64,000 bases of DNA from Brachypodium distachyon. Taxonomy: Eukaryota > Streptophyta > Magnoliopsida > Poales > Poaceae. This document shows positions 1 to 10,142 of the stretch, piece after piece. Within the stretch, counting starts at the first letter, position 1, and every line of letters starts with the position of its first letter. Below the pieces are notes generated by a model. That model was not told where the DNA came from. It saw only the letters and a program-made list of their open reading frames with translations, and searched no databases. The position numbers and the translations under genes are program-made. The DNA lies in NCBI RefSeq assembly GCF_000005505.3, contig NC_016133.3, forward strand, positions 2,976,001 through 3,040,000, in the 5' to 3' direction.

Positions 1-181
1 TTTGGCTAAGATCAAGTGTAGTATCTGTTCTTATCAGTTTAATATCTGATATGTGGGCCATGTGCCCACAACGATATTAAATTTATTTTTTGTGGGGGAG
101 GGCCCAGCACAATGGCTTGCCACTGGGGCCCTCACGTGTCGTCTGGGCGTTGCACTGCTGCCCAGGCCTGGCGCACCCCAA
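1..181 (+). ncRNA. U2: U2 spliceosomal snRNA, 5'-truncated by the window edge
   Basis: U2 snRNA pairs with the intron branch point in the major spliceosome. The window opens at about nucleotide 17 of U2. The branch-point recognition element GTAGTA is at 18-23, followed by the stem-loop IIa region, an Sm-type AATTTATTTTTTG stretch near 80-93, and a 3' stem with perfectly matching GGGCCC arms. The 3' end is placed near the GGCGCACCCCA motif by comparison with the copy at 4917-5113. Its promoter lies outside the window. The first 100 bases match the other copy exactly, whereas the 3' third differs. Confidence 0.93.
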
Positions 182-456
182 CCAAATCAAATATAAGTTT
201 TTGTTTTCTCTCCTGTATTTCGCAGAATAGAAACCTGTGTTTAGATTTTGTCTAGCTGAACTCTCAAACGCTCGGGCATCTCAGGCACGATCTGACGATG
301 AACAAACATGCGATTAAAAAACAAAAGAAAAAATCACTCTTGTTTCCTCTCGGAAGAAACACTGATATACTCCCACAAGTCATCAGAACCCACAAATCCG
401 ATGGATCAAAGGCACCTCAATTTCATTGCTCTTGACCCGTCCTTGATCAATTAAAA

Positions 457-1505
457 TCACGCCCGAAACTGCAGAGCCACAAAGCTGAAGAGCAGCACGG
501 CCAGCAGGGCAGACACAACCGGCAGGTATCTGCTAGAGCCGCTGCACACCAGCTGGTTGTTATGGTAGGAGCACGCCGACTGCTTCCTGAAACCCAAACC
601 AAAACTGTTAGCACCTGAATAATCAAGCACATATATAATAGGATTACGTAGTAACTATGTTTAACACCTGTTAGAGCAGAAGGTGACGATGTAATCAGAG
701 CCGGAGCAGCTGAACAGTGAGCTGGGATCATCATAGGCATAGCTATACGCCGTGGGGCAGGCCTCCTTGAACTTCTTCGAGTACTTTGTCGGCGGGCACG
801 TCGAGGGGTTCCCAAACTGTCCCCGGCAGCAGTACTCATCGGTATTAAACACATCACACGCGCTACGGCACGCAATCGTCTTCCCCCCGGCGCCCTTGAC
901 GGCGAGCTCATCGGGGCAAGTCTCCCTGAGATCGCCGTCGCAGCCCGCCGCCGAGCAATTCCCCGGTGCGCGGCCGTTGACCGGCCGCACCGTGATGGGG
1001 AGATTGAAGCCGTCCACGAGGCTCACGTCGTAGAAGTCGGGCGAGGCGAGCGTGAACTCGGCGAGGCTCGCCGGAGGGTCCCCGGACGCGCCGCATTTCA
1101 GCGTGTCGCCGCAGGCGCCCGTGCCGCACTTGCCGGTGCCGGAGGTGGCGTCGAAGGAGCAGTCCGTGCGGCCCCAGATTCGGCCGGACCATTTGGGAGG
1201 GGCTGTGAAGACGGCGGATTGGCCCGGTTTGAGAGCGAAGCCGCCGCCGCCGAAGCTGTCGCCGGGTGTCGCCGCTGGCCAGACTGTGGTTTTGCACTGG
1301 TTGATGATCGTGAATACCCTGGCTGACTCGGCAAGTCTCGCTGTGCCTGCACATTAAAAATGTATATATATACCTTTTGCGTGCCTAAAATTAGGCTACT
1401 CCAGTTTAAATTGGCATAGGAGGAAACGTAGATTAACATACCTGACAAGAAGCAAATAAGAGGGAGAGCGAGCATCACGGCGGCTCTCGGCGAGCAACGA
1501 CCCAT
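457..1505 (-). CDS. Thaumatin-like protein (PR-5 family) with C-terminal hydrophobic tail
   Basis: Three exons on the minus strand: 1442-1505, 668-1346 and 457-586, all with GT-AG introns, encoding 290 residues. An N-terminal signal peptide of about 22 residues (hydrophobic core LALPLICFL) sends it to the secretory pathway. The thaumatin fold is shown by many regularly spaced cysteines and by acidic-cleft residues in GRTDC, AEFTL and DFYDVSLVDGFNLP, ending with VTFCSNR. The last exon adds a short cysteine-bearing linker and a hydrophobic C-terminus (LLAVLLFSFVAL), as in TLPs that are GPI-anchored or membrane-bound; soluble PR-5 proteins are shorter and lack it. Family members are antifungal or beta-glucan-binding cell-wall proteins. 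The start was chosen because it opens directly into the signal peptide. The gene lies between the two U2 loci with no functional link visible. Reading frame and splice sites look intact. Confidence 0.93.
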
Positions 1506-1595
1506 GTTTCTTTCTTTCTTTCTTTTGCCTCCACTCCCCCGAGAAATCAAGGCTCCCAAAGTGCTTCTATCAAGGCGGCGATGTGGCGCACACGG

Positions 1596-1605
1596 GTATA
1601 AATAC
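1596..1605 (-). promoter_or_regulatory. Possible TATA box of the thaumatin-like gene
   Basis: On the minus strand this reads GTATTTATAC, about 95 bases upstream of the start codon, leaving room for a 5' UTR of about 60 bases. Position and composition fit a TATA element; nothing else supports it. Confidence 0.35.
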
Positions 1606-4600
1606 GGTGGCCGGAAGCATCGGCGAGGCGCACGCAGCATGCCCATTACTAGAGAACAAGGATCGAGAAGTTGACGGAGGAAGAAAGGAACAAATATGAA
1701 TACGTGAGAGGGAGGAGATGGAAGAAGTGGAGGTGGGAGTACTTGGAGACCAAAAACAAACAAACAAAAACCTTGCTTGCTTTGCTGGGGATCAGGCCAT
1801 GAAGGCGGCCAGGCAGGCAAGCAGGCCTTGTTGTTCTGTTCTGGTAAAAAGATTTTGAGGGGTTGTTTGTGAGGAAAACCTCTCCCATTCCTTTCTTGTG
1901 TACTGCTCCTGCTTTACCTCCCTGCAGCCTGCTTGCTGCAGTCATCATCCTTCCTCGGATTCCTGCGGCAGGCTGCCTCTGCATCCGCCAAAACTACCTT
2001 CAGAAAACCGGAGGATTTTAAAGTCCTTTGGCTCCAGCTCTCGCCCAGGTACTGCGACCTTGAGATCAAAGGGCAAAGGGCAGGCACCCGTAACCAAATC
2101 GAGATGAAACCTCCACATTCGCGGGCAAATTCACAGGTCAAGAATTACGTGCAGCCCTGACTCCTAAAGGTTTCTGCATAGCGAACACACCAATAATCAC
2201 TGGGAATAACAGCCCACATGCCTAAACGATCGAATAAATTTCTCGTTGGCCTAGAATCTCTTGAGCTCATGATGACACTTCAAGCAATCTTTGCATGGAT
2301 AATAACACTGATCAAACACAATGGAAATTCTTTTGGTAAATATGTGATGCGATCAGGCCAACGGATCATGCTTTTCCAATGTAGATCAGGAGAGGTCGAG
2401 CAGAGCAGGCAGTAATATTTGCAACTAGCGGGGTGACCCGTGCAAATTGCGCGGCTAAACTTGTATAATAAAATAATATCTTTATGTTTTTGTTTTCTAA
2501 TAGATTCATTTTTTATGAGATGTCATGTATTTGGAATGGTTCAATGATTTTTTGAAAAAAAATTGTTATATTTGTACCAACCAAAATATATGGTTTCAGA
2601 CGGTTAGATGGATTTAAATTCATAACACAATATATTGTAGATTATATATTCCATACATGTTTTCGCAAGAGAGTTTTATTTTATTAACTTTGTGTGCAAT
2701 ACAAAAGTGTTGAGCTCCTATAGATAACATATGTGTTTTTGTTGCATTTCAATTTGCGTGGCATACTTTTTTTATTTTAGAAAAGTTTCATTTTAGACGT
2801 CGGATATAGAAGTTTAGATTTTTTTTTTATCCTTAATTATTTTTTGCATGGATGATGCGGTAAGTATTGGTTTCTATCCGGCACAATTTGTATCCAGATG
2901 AATCTTCATATACGGTTATTTAAGTTTGACACGAAATTTCCCTTATTTCGTACTGTTGTTTCTGGTACTGCTTTTGCGGATGTGGTCGAGAAATCCGATT
3001 TGGGTGCTTCTACCGGCGGGCCTGTGGATGTTGACGTAGGCATGGATTCGACGACGGTGCATCTGTGGATGCATGGAAGCTGAATGTGCCTGATAACCGT
3101 GTTTTAATTTTCATCTGATACACATAGCATCTACCCACGTCGTCTCCTTTTCTATTTTTTTAAATCTATTCCATTTCAACATCACGTGGTTGTGGCATGT
3201 CAGGTTGTCACCGGCAATGGCAATAGCCGGTTTCGGCTTGCTTTTTTCACTCGAGTCTTAAGATCACAAATATATGATAATTTTGCATCAATTACAATTT
3301 TCCTTTTTTTTTCTTTGTAGTTGATTTATGTCATTGTTTTAATTGATTCTTAGATTTGAAATATGGGGTTTTTTACTTTGCACTTGGTTTCACGGCTAAA
3401 GCTTCAAGGCCGTGTATCGGCGTCCGATACTGCTGGTCGTATACGGCAATACGCCTAGCTACGCCTAGTAAGTATTTTGCCCGTATCCAGCGAGTTTCTC
3501 TCACTCATTACTCACCTAGCGTTGCAACGCCAGCGGCTGCCACCGTCTCTGATTTGGGCGCCACCGCACACCGCCGCTCGCCCGTGCTTTCGTCATCGCT
3601 TTGCAGGTCCCTCGGTCTCCCCCTCTATTGGTTGCAGCCGCCCGTGTGTGAAAGTTGATTTGGATTGAATTCTGGTGGCGTGTGCATCCGGAAGTTGACA
3701 TGAAAACCAATTCATGAACGCTTCTGTCCGTGTTGATTTGAATCATGTAGAACTCTTTTCCTTTTTGAATATGCAAACCTTGCATATTCCTGTTGGTACA
3801 TCTAATGCAGGTTTTGTTTATTTTGTCGACGGAAATAACCATGCATTCCTCCATTGATCATGCAGTTTTTAATTCGCGGACGTGATTTAGTTCTATCCTG
3901 CTTATCATCTTTGGGTTGAGTTTCATTCATATAAAGTTTACTCCTATATTTAGCTATCTAAAGATTTGTATATGTAAGCAATTTTCTAATAACTTATTTA
4001 TTTCAAATTTCATACCAAATCGAGTTGTATGCTTTATTCACCCTACTACCCTAGCATGAGCTTATGCGTAATTTTGAATTTTTTTTATATATTTACTGGA
4101 GTCAAGTGGAACTAAAAAATATCAATTTATTGTACTTTTTATTTTTTCAAGTTTGATATATACATAAAAGTTGTATTCTACAATGTCTTCTCTGCATCCT
4201 TGAGCTAAGTGAGATTATTAGATGTCAAGCACGTACAAGTGTAAGTCAGACTATTAGATGTCAAGCATAGCACGTAGAAGTGTTCCAAATAGATGGATAT
4301 ATACTCCAAATTTTTGTTTCTTCCGGTCACCTTTATCCCCAAAAGTTGATCTTTGTGAATTCCTTTTTAGCGGCTAACCTCATCAACGTGGAGAACTGGA
4401 GATGCATAGATCGACGGATTATCTTTTTGCGCCGGATCAGAAAAGGATTGTATCGGACCCCGGTTTCTGTTTTGGATCGGAACTCTTGCTTGCAAGCTAC
4501 GAATACTTTGTATTTCCATCGGACGTGTCTGCGCTTTGTGTGCGTGTATATAATCTAGGTATTGTGACTTATTGCTAGATTGAATCTCCGCCGTTCGATA

Positions 4601-4915
4601 ACTTTTGCAAAATCTGGACCTTAAAATTTCTGCTATTTTAATTAGATATTAGATAATATTATCCAATGTTTTCCATGTGTAAACTAGCTAGTAGTGACGT
4701 GTAATAAATCAGTACATACCGGAGATAGAACTTTAGGCCCAAAGGCAATACAAGAGCTGACAAAATGTATGTTCGATTTAGACTCGTCATAATAGCAGAA
4801 ATTCAGTGCATGGAAAAAAAATAAGATTTCAGTAAACTGCACTCTTTCCACATCAAAGACTGGTTGAGCTAATAATAAGTTTTTCAATTCATAAAAATAT
4901 TTCGAATTTGAATTG
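1606..4915. other. Intergenic region without a recognisable gene
   Basis: From about 2420 to 4700 the sequence is AT-rich and repeat-like. It begins near 2428 with GCGGGGTGACCCGTGC, which looks like the edge of a dispersed grass repeat, though no terminal repeats or target duplication could be found. Two moderately GC-rich islands (2885-3085 and 3400-3660) carry short open frames with no recognised domain. A small direct repeat (ATTAGATGTCAAGCA) occurs twice at 4217-4270. Confidence 0.4.
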
Positions 4916-4916
4916 G

Positions 4917-5113
4917 TTGGGGTGCGCCAGGCCTGGGCAGCAGTGCAACACCCAAGCGACACATGAGGGCCCCAATGGCAAGCCACTGTGGTGGACACTC
5001 CCCCACAAAAAATAAATTTAATATCGTTGTGGGCACATGGCCCACATATCAGATATTAAACTGATAAGAACAGATACTACACTTGATCTTAGCCAAAAGG
5101 CCGAGAAAGGTAT
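4917..5113 (-). ncRNA. U2: U2 spliceosomal snRNA, full length
   Basis: On the minus strand the gene starts ATACCTTTCTCGGCC at 5113, the canonical plant U2 5' end, and ends near GGCGCACCCCAACC. The branch-point recognition element GTAGTA lies at 5075-5080 (RNA positions about 34-39), and the Sm-type run AAATTTATTTTTTG is intact. The 5' 100 nucleotides are identical to the copy at 1-181. The 3' stem-loop has changed: the left arm, GGGCCC in the other copy, reads GTGTCC here while the right arm stays GGGGCCC, so that stem pairs less well. A good promoter sits just upstream, so I treat it as a functional gene, possibly encoding a variant U2. The 3' end is uncertain by a few bases. Confidence 0.93.
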
Positions 5114-5140
5114 GCTTCAAAACGTTGCCCTCTGCCTCAG

Positions 5141-5189
5141 TTTATAGCCCTATCAACGGAGTACTCCTTCTCAACAGGCGAGGTGGTAC
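5141..5189 (-). promoter_or_regulatory. Plant snRNA promoter (USE plus TATA) of the U2 gene
   Basis: On the minus strand, GTACCACCTCG at 5179-5189 matches the plant upstream sequence element RTCCCACATCG at 9 of 11 positions and lies 66-76 bases before the U2 start. CTATAAA at 5141-5147 lies about 28-34 bases before the start. This spacing (USE near -70, TATA near -30) is typical of plant snRNA genes transcribed by RNA polymerase II. Confidence 0.8.
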
Positions 5190-5952
5190 TAATTAACCTG
5201 CGCAACCTTTTTTTTTAAGAGGTACCAGCGCAACCTCTGCGCCTCCCGATTGACTGGGCTCCAAAGCCCAACAAGCTAAAAGCAGCCCTAATCTTTGAAC
5301 GGCCCATGTACATGATGGGTTTCTTCTCAGAAGTTCAACATATGCTGCTCCGTGTTTTCCTGGAGTACACTGAGGTGAGCTGGCCACGATTATCTCAAGT
5401 TCGTCGTAGAGCTGCATTAGATTAACATCGACATCTCAATTAGGAACAACAATAATAAGACTACTTCCATTTGAAACATCTGGATATTGATAAAAGTAGA
5501 CACCAGCTCTTCACTTCTGTATACTCCTTTGATTGTAGAAATACATGCTTTGATTGTGCAATGCCATCTAAAAATGCTAAAAAAGTCAACCCAACCCAAC
5601 AAACGCTTGCATGTTGGCAGGTTGCATTTGCTGACAGCGCAGGCAACCAGATACGACTTCTTTTTCCACTGTAACCAAATACAACTAACTTCAGCATTGT
5701 CTATTTTTTGCCTTCATACATTGGTTGCCATTGGCACTTAATTAAGCAATGACGACATGTACAGAAACACAGGAATTGATTAAGCAGGCGAAGACTTTAT
5801 TTGGCTTTGGGGAATTCAGATCCTCCTCGACTTGTCCCTGCCAATATAAACGATCCTAAGAACCAGAGCAGGATCCAACTCGAGCTAGCTAGCTGGGCTG
5901 GTTTCAACTTTCAAGCAAGACCATATATACATACATTGATCTCTGAATCACC
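5190..5952. other. Intergenic region between U2 and the rhodanese gene
   Basis: No gene or mobile element was recognised. A TATATATACATA stretch at about 5924-5935 lies shortly before the rhodanese start codon and may act as its TATA region. Confidence 0.4.
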
Positions 5953-6791
5953 ATGTCAATGGCGTCGGCTGCCGGCAAGGAGGTGCAGGGAGGCGGCGTT
6001 CCGGCCGTCGATGCCGGCGAAGCGCGCGCTGTGCTGAGCTCCGGCGGCGCCTATCTGGACGTCAGGATGCAAGAGGACTTCGACAAGGACCATGCCGCTG
6101 GCGCCCGCAACGTCCCCTACTACCTCTGCGTCACTCCCCAGGGTCAGCCAGCGTCTTCTATCTTCTCGTTTCCTGGTCTTCCAACAATTGCCTTTCTCCT
6201 TCTCTTGATATATGGTTACTTGCCCCTGGTGATTTTTTGCTTTTCTGTTTAACTGTTCCAAGGGAAGGAGAAGAACCCATGCTTTGTGGATGATGTGGCC
6301 GTGCTGTATGGGAAGGAACAACAGTTGATTGTGGTAATCAATTAGGACATTAATTAACCCATGATCATATTCTCAGCCCTTCCCTCTTGTGGAAAATGAA
6401 CTGATCTCTCTTATATTACACTTGTGTATATGCTTACAGTTTTATTGACTGAGATCTCAAAATTATCAAATAACTTACATACTGTCAATCTCACTCTCTC
6501 AGGTAGTAATAATTCTGTGTGTGTATGTGCTCGCTTAAATCGTAGGGTTGCCGCACGGGGGTTCGGGCGAAACTGGCGACATCGGACCTCATAAACGCGG
6601 TAATTATCTTTGGCTTGCATTGGGATTAATCCTCACTCGGCAATTAGTTTGCAATCAGCGATGTTCACTGGCTCACAAGTTCAGATTTGAGCGTGCTGGG
6701 GTTCAGCAATGCGAGGAGCCTGCAAGGCGGCTACGTGGCCTTCCTGCAGAGTGCAGCGGCAGACCAGCAGCCCGCTGGGCAGCAGCAGTAG
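5953..6791 (+). CDS. Single-domain rhodanese/sulfurtransferase (senescence-associated STR16-like); last splice site abnormal
   Basis: Exons 5953-6142, 6263-6333, 6546-6599 and 6699-6791 would give 135 residues. The first three join by GT-AG introns. The product is one rhodanese domain: YLDVRMQEDFDKDHAAGARN near the N-terminus, then GKEKNPCFVDDV, then the active-site loop GCRTGVRA with the catalytic cysteine, and a GFSNARSLQGGYVAFLQ helix-strand end. Such proteins transfer sulfur from thiosulfate to thiophilic acceptors. There is no transit peptide, so it is probably cytosolic. The oddity is the last intron: the frame that restores the family C-terminus begins at GGG (6699), preceded by TG rather than AG. 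The nearby AGs (6676-6693) give a stop or another frame. Either a rare TG acceptor is used or the gene is damaged by a small indel. Confidence 0.82.
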
Positions 6792-7970
6792 CAAAGGCAA
6801 AGCCATGCCCATGGGAGATTAAACGAGCTGGGAATTATATTGCTAGTTCAAGGTCCAAGCCGTGTTTTATCCTCTGCTTTGTTCAGCCTTTATGTGCCTG
6901 AGCTGTTTATGTTCATTTGAGCGAATCTTGTAATAAAATGACCGTGTGTATGTGATGAATGCAGAGACTAAAGGATGAACTCTCAGTTATCTCCAAAAAA
7001 ATGCTAAAATGCTCGTTTAAATTTACAATCAGTGTAAAAGAAAACGAAGCTTCAATAAAAAAAAAGGGAAATAAGAAAGCAAAGCTGAACTGGGCTAATT
7101 AAAAAGCCCAACTGTTTTTTGAGAACTTCAAAGCCCAAATATAAGTGACGTCATATTCTCCTCTCGCATTTGGTCCATGGATAAAATTCGAGCCCAATAG
7201 TAACGTTCCTCGACTGGAAGTCTGGAACACATCGCAACACCGATAGGCTCCGGCCCATATGGCGCACTCCGGTAGGCTGCGCTGCTTCCCCTTAAAAAAA
7301 AAAGGTAGGTTGCGCTGCTCCGCCTCCTCCTCCCTCGATTCCGGTGGCCGCAGCACCTCATCCCCAGCCATTCTCGTCTACGTTCGTCTCCCAGTCAACA
7401 CTCCCGCGTGACACGGCGGCTCCTGATTGATTTTCCCTAGCGCATCTTCGCGCCCGCAGCCACCCGGCGCGTGCGGCCGCCTGGGAATCGGACATCAAAC
7501 CTCGGGAAGCTGGAGGCCGGTGTAGCGCAGATGATTCCACAGTCTGCGGCTGCGGATGTGGCTCAGAGGTAATTCGCCTAGTTTTTTTTCTTTGGTGAAC
7601 TTGAAGTTACAGTTTGAATTTTTGGGTGCAGGTAATCGCATTTTTATGTCGATTTTGCCCGTAGTTGCTTTTATAGGAACATTTATCATATCAGCAGCCC
7701 TCTTTGTACTCGATTTGAGCTGTTCATTTTGTACACGGGGTTGTTTTTGTACACCTTTTGTTTTCTATCAAGGCTGCTGGCTAGAGAAACAGACATCATT
7801 TACATTTATTATGCATTCAGCAAGCGAACAATACACAACTTTGGTAGATTCGACAAATATAATAGTAACACCCAATTGCAGGTGGATAAAAAGATGTGAA
7901 CAATTAAGGCATGCTTACCTCTATCCAATCCATTGCATACTAGACCAAACCACAGTTGAAATGGGCTAGC
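6792..7970. other. 3' flank of the rhodanese gene and a promoter-like stretch with an orphan first-exon candidate
   Basis: An AATAAAA signal at about 6931 probably serves the rhodanese mRNA. From 7300 to 7570 the DNA turns GC-rich and looks like a 5' leader ending in a short exon (ATG at 7531, consensus donor AG|GTAATT at 7568-7569, MIPQSAAADVAQ). No matching second exon was found; a terminal-exon-like segment on the same strand at 11547-11603 is a weak candidate. Nothing certain is coded here. Confidence 0.3.
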
Positions 7971-10142
7971 TTAGCCAAAATATCTGGATAATACTAGCTG
8001 GTCATATAGCACTCCTACCCCAAAGAACACACCGAAAGAAATTGCAAAGATGACCTCGTTGCTGCATTGTTTTGCAGAGATGATGGAGACGGGAGCTGCT
8101 TCAACCGAACCACAATGGTGCATAAGCATAGGGCCACACAGCTTTGGGTTCCCATCGAAACTAGAATTTTGAAATGTGCTCAGCTGGCCGCTTGTTGGAA
8201 TAGGTCCTTCTAGGTCGTTGTTTGAAACGTTGAATTGCGAAAGGAAGTTAAGGTTCTCCAATGCTGCAGGGATTGCACCTGTCAGATGGTTATTAGACAA
8301 ATCTAGCCCCTGCAGGTTCATGAGGTTGCAAATCGATTGTGGGATCCCTCCATATAAGTTGTTGAAACTCAAGTTCAGGTAAAGGAGCTCTTTCAACTGA
8401 CCAATCTCCGAGGGTATCACACCGGTGAATTTGTTCTGACCAAGATTCAGCCCTTTGGGCCAAGCACTGCCTATGCGGTATTGAAGTGATGGAGCTTGAT
8501 AAATAGGTAGATCAAGGTCAAGGAGGATAGGGTCCAAATAGATGCCAGTCTTATTTGATTTCAGCATTGGCATCTGCATCTAGTTGATTGGGATTTCTCC
8601 AGTGAGACCATTGTTAGATACATCCAGATAGAAGAGGTGGTTTAGGGAGTTGATCCAGCTTGGTATTGGTCCAGTGAGACGATTGTTGAATAATACTAAG
8701 ATCTTCAGATTTGGGAGCTTTGACAGCCAAATTGGTATCTTTCCAGTCAACGAACACCGGCGCATGTTTAGAACTTGAAGATTCTGGAAACTGTCAATGG
8801 TTTCATCTTGTGGCATGGCCTCATTCATGAAATTACCGCCAATAAGCAGGGCGCTGATGTTCCTGCATCTCTTAAGGGCATGAAAAGCTTGTGTGATATT
8901 CGTGAAGGAATTATCAGCCAATGATAGGAAGGACAGGTGCTTCAGATTGCCTATCCTTGATGAGATCTCACCATGGAAATGGTTGGTTGACAGCCGCAGT
9001 GCAGTCAAATTGCTGCATGTGTAGATGCTTTCTGGAAATATGCCACTGAGAGTATTCCCCATGAGATCTAAACTTTTAAGGCTGTTTAGGGTAGAGAAGT
9101 TGACCTTGCTTAGATCTCCACTGAAGTTGTTGAGGTTGAGAACAATGGATATGAGATGTGTGCAGTTGCTCAGAGCTGATGGCACCTCCCCAGATATGTT
9201 GTTGCAACCCAAATGGAGCTCCCTCAGCCTCTTGAGCTGACCTATGGACTGTGGGATGTTGCCAGTGAAGTGGTTCCCTCCAAGGTCAAGAGTAGCCAGA
9301 TTACTGAGTTTGACAATATGTGCTCCATCAAGTTCTCCTTGCAAACCATTATTGGGAAAGGAGAGGTATTCCAGCGAGGTAGCGCGGAAAATTTCAACAG
9401 GGAGAATCCCACTTAGGTTGTTGTGACCAGCCTTGAGCACTTTGAGCTTGGAGCAATTACCAAACGTAGTGGGAATGTCGCCACTCAATTTGTTGTAACA
9501 GAGGTCAAGCAGAGACAAAGATGGCGAGCCAAGGCAGATAGAAGATGGTACATGCCCAGTGAAGCTGTTGTTGCTGGCATTGAGAGCGATCAGGTTCTTC
9601 ATCACCTTCCACGTGGCTGATGGAAATTCTGAGCTGAACTGTTTGCTTGAGATGTTGAGTACCTGCAGAGGCCGGCTGGTGGTAACCGAAGGCTGCAGCT
9701 CGTGCAGCGCCTCGTAGAGTTGGTTGAAGCTGACATTGAGGACGATGATGCTTGTGGAGAACATTAGCTCCGGCGGAAGGCCACCAGAGAAGGAGTTGTG
9801 TGAGAGGTCGACACACAGTAGGCTGGTGAGGTTGGCGAGGAACGGTGTGATGTGCCCTTCGAGTCCTTTAGATGCCAGGGAGAGCTCCGTGACGGCCCCA
9901 TCCCCATTGCAGGTGATGCCTTCCCACTCGCAGCAATCTGTGTCGTCGCGCCACGACACGGCAAGGCCGCCGTCTCGTGACAGCCCCGCGAGGAACTGAA
10001 GGAGCGGCCGCTTCTCCTCCTCGGTGCATGAGGTGGCGGGAGAGGCCAAGGAGAGCAGCAGGAGCAGCTGCAGTACGACCGGAGGAACGGTGATGGAACA
10101 CATCGACCCCCTTCTTGTTGTGTTGTCGTCTGAAGAATGCAT
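7971..10142 (-). pseudogene. LRR receptor-like gene (tyrosine-sulfated-peptide-receptor type) with in-frame stop and no kinase
   Basis: Single-exon frame on the minus strand, about 723 codons, interrupted by TAG at 8580-8582. The N-terminus has a signal peptide (VVLQLLLLLSLASPATSC), then an LRRNT cap with CCEWEGITCNGDG, about 20 leucine-rich repeats (LDLSxNxLTGxIP type), an island-like gap with MPMLKSNKTGIYLD and QAPSLQYRIGSAWPK, four more repeats, the NPKLCGPMLMHHC cap and a hydrophobic segment. It then stops about 20 residues into the transmembrane region. Full-length relatives of the PSY1R/PSKR type continue into a cytoplasmic Ser/Thr kinase, absent here. The stop sits where relatives have an ordinary residue between GEIP and MPML, consistent with one point mutation (for example TTG to TAG). 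A 520-residue secreted LRR fragment could still be made. The repeats are otherwise undamaged, so the lesion looks recent. Confidence 0.88.

Noticed and set aside
2428..4700. Possible Helitron or LINE body starting at GCGGGGTGACCCGTGC
   Set aside because: No Helitron 3' hairpin with CTRR, no poly(A), no target duplication and no coding domain could be seen.
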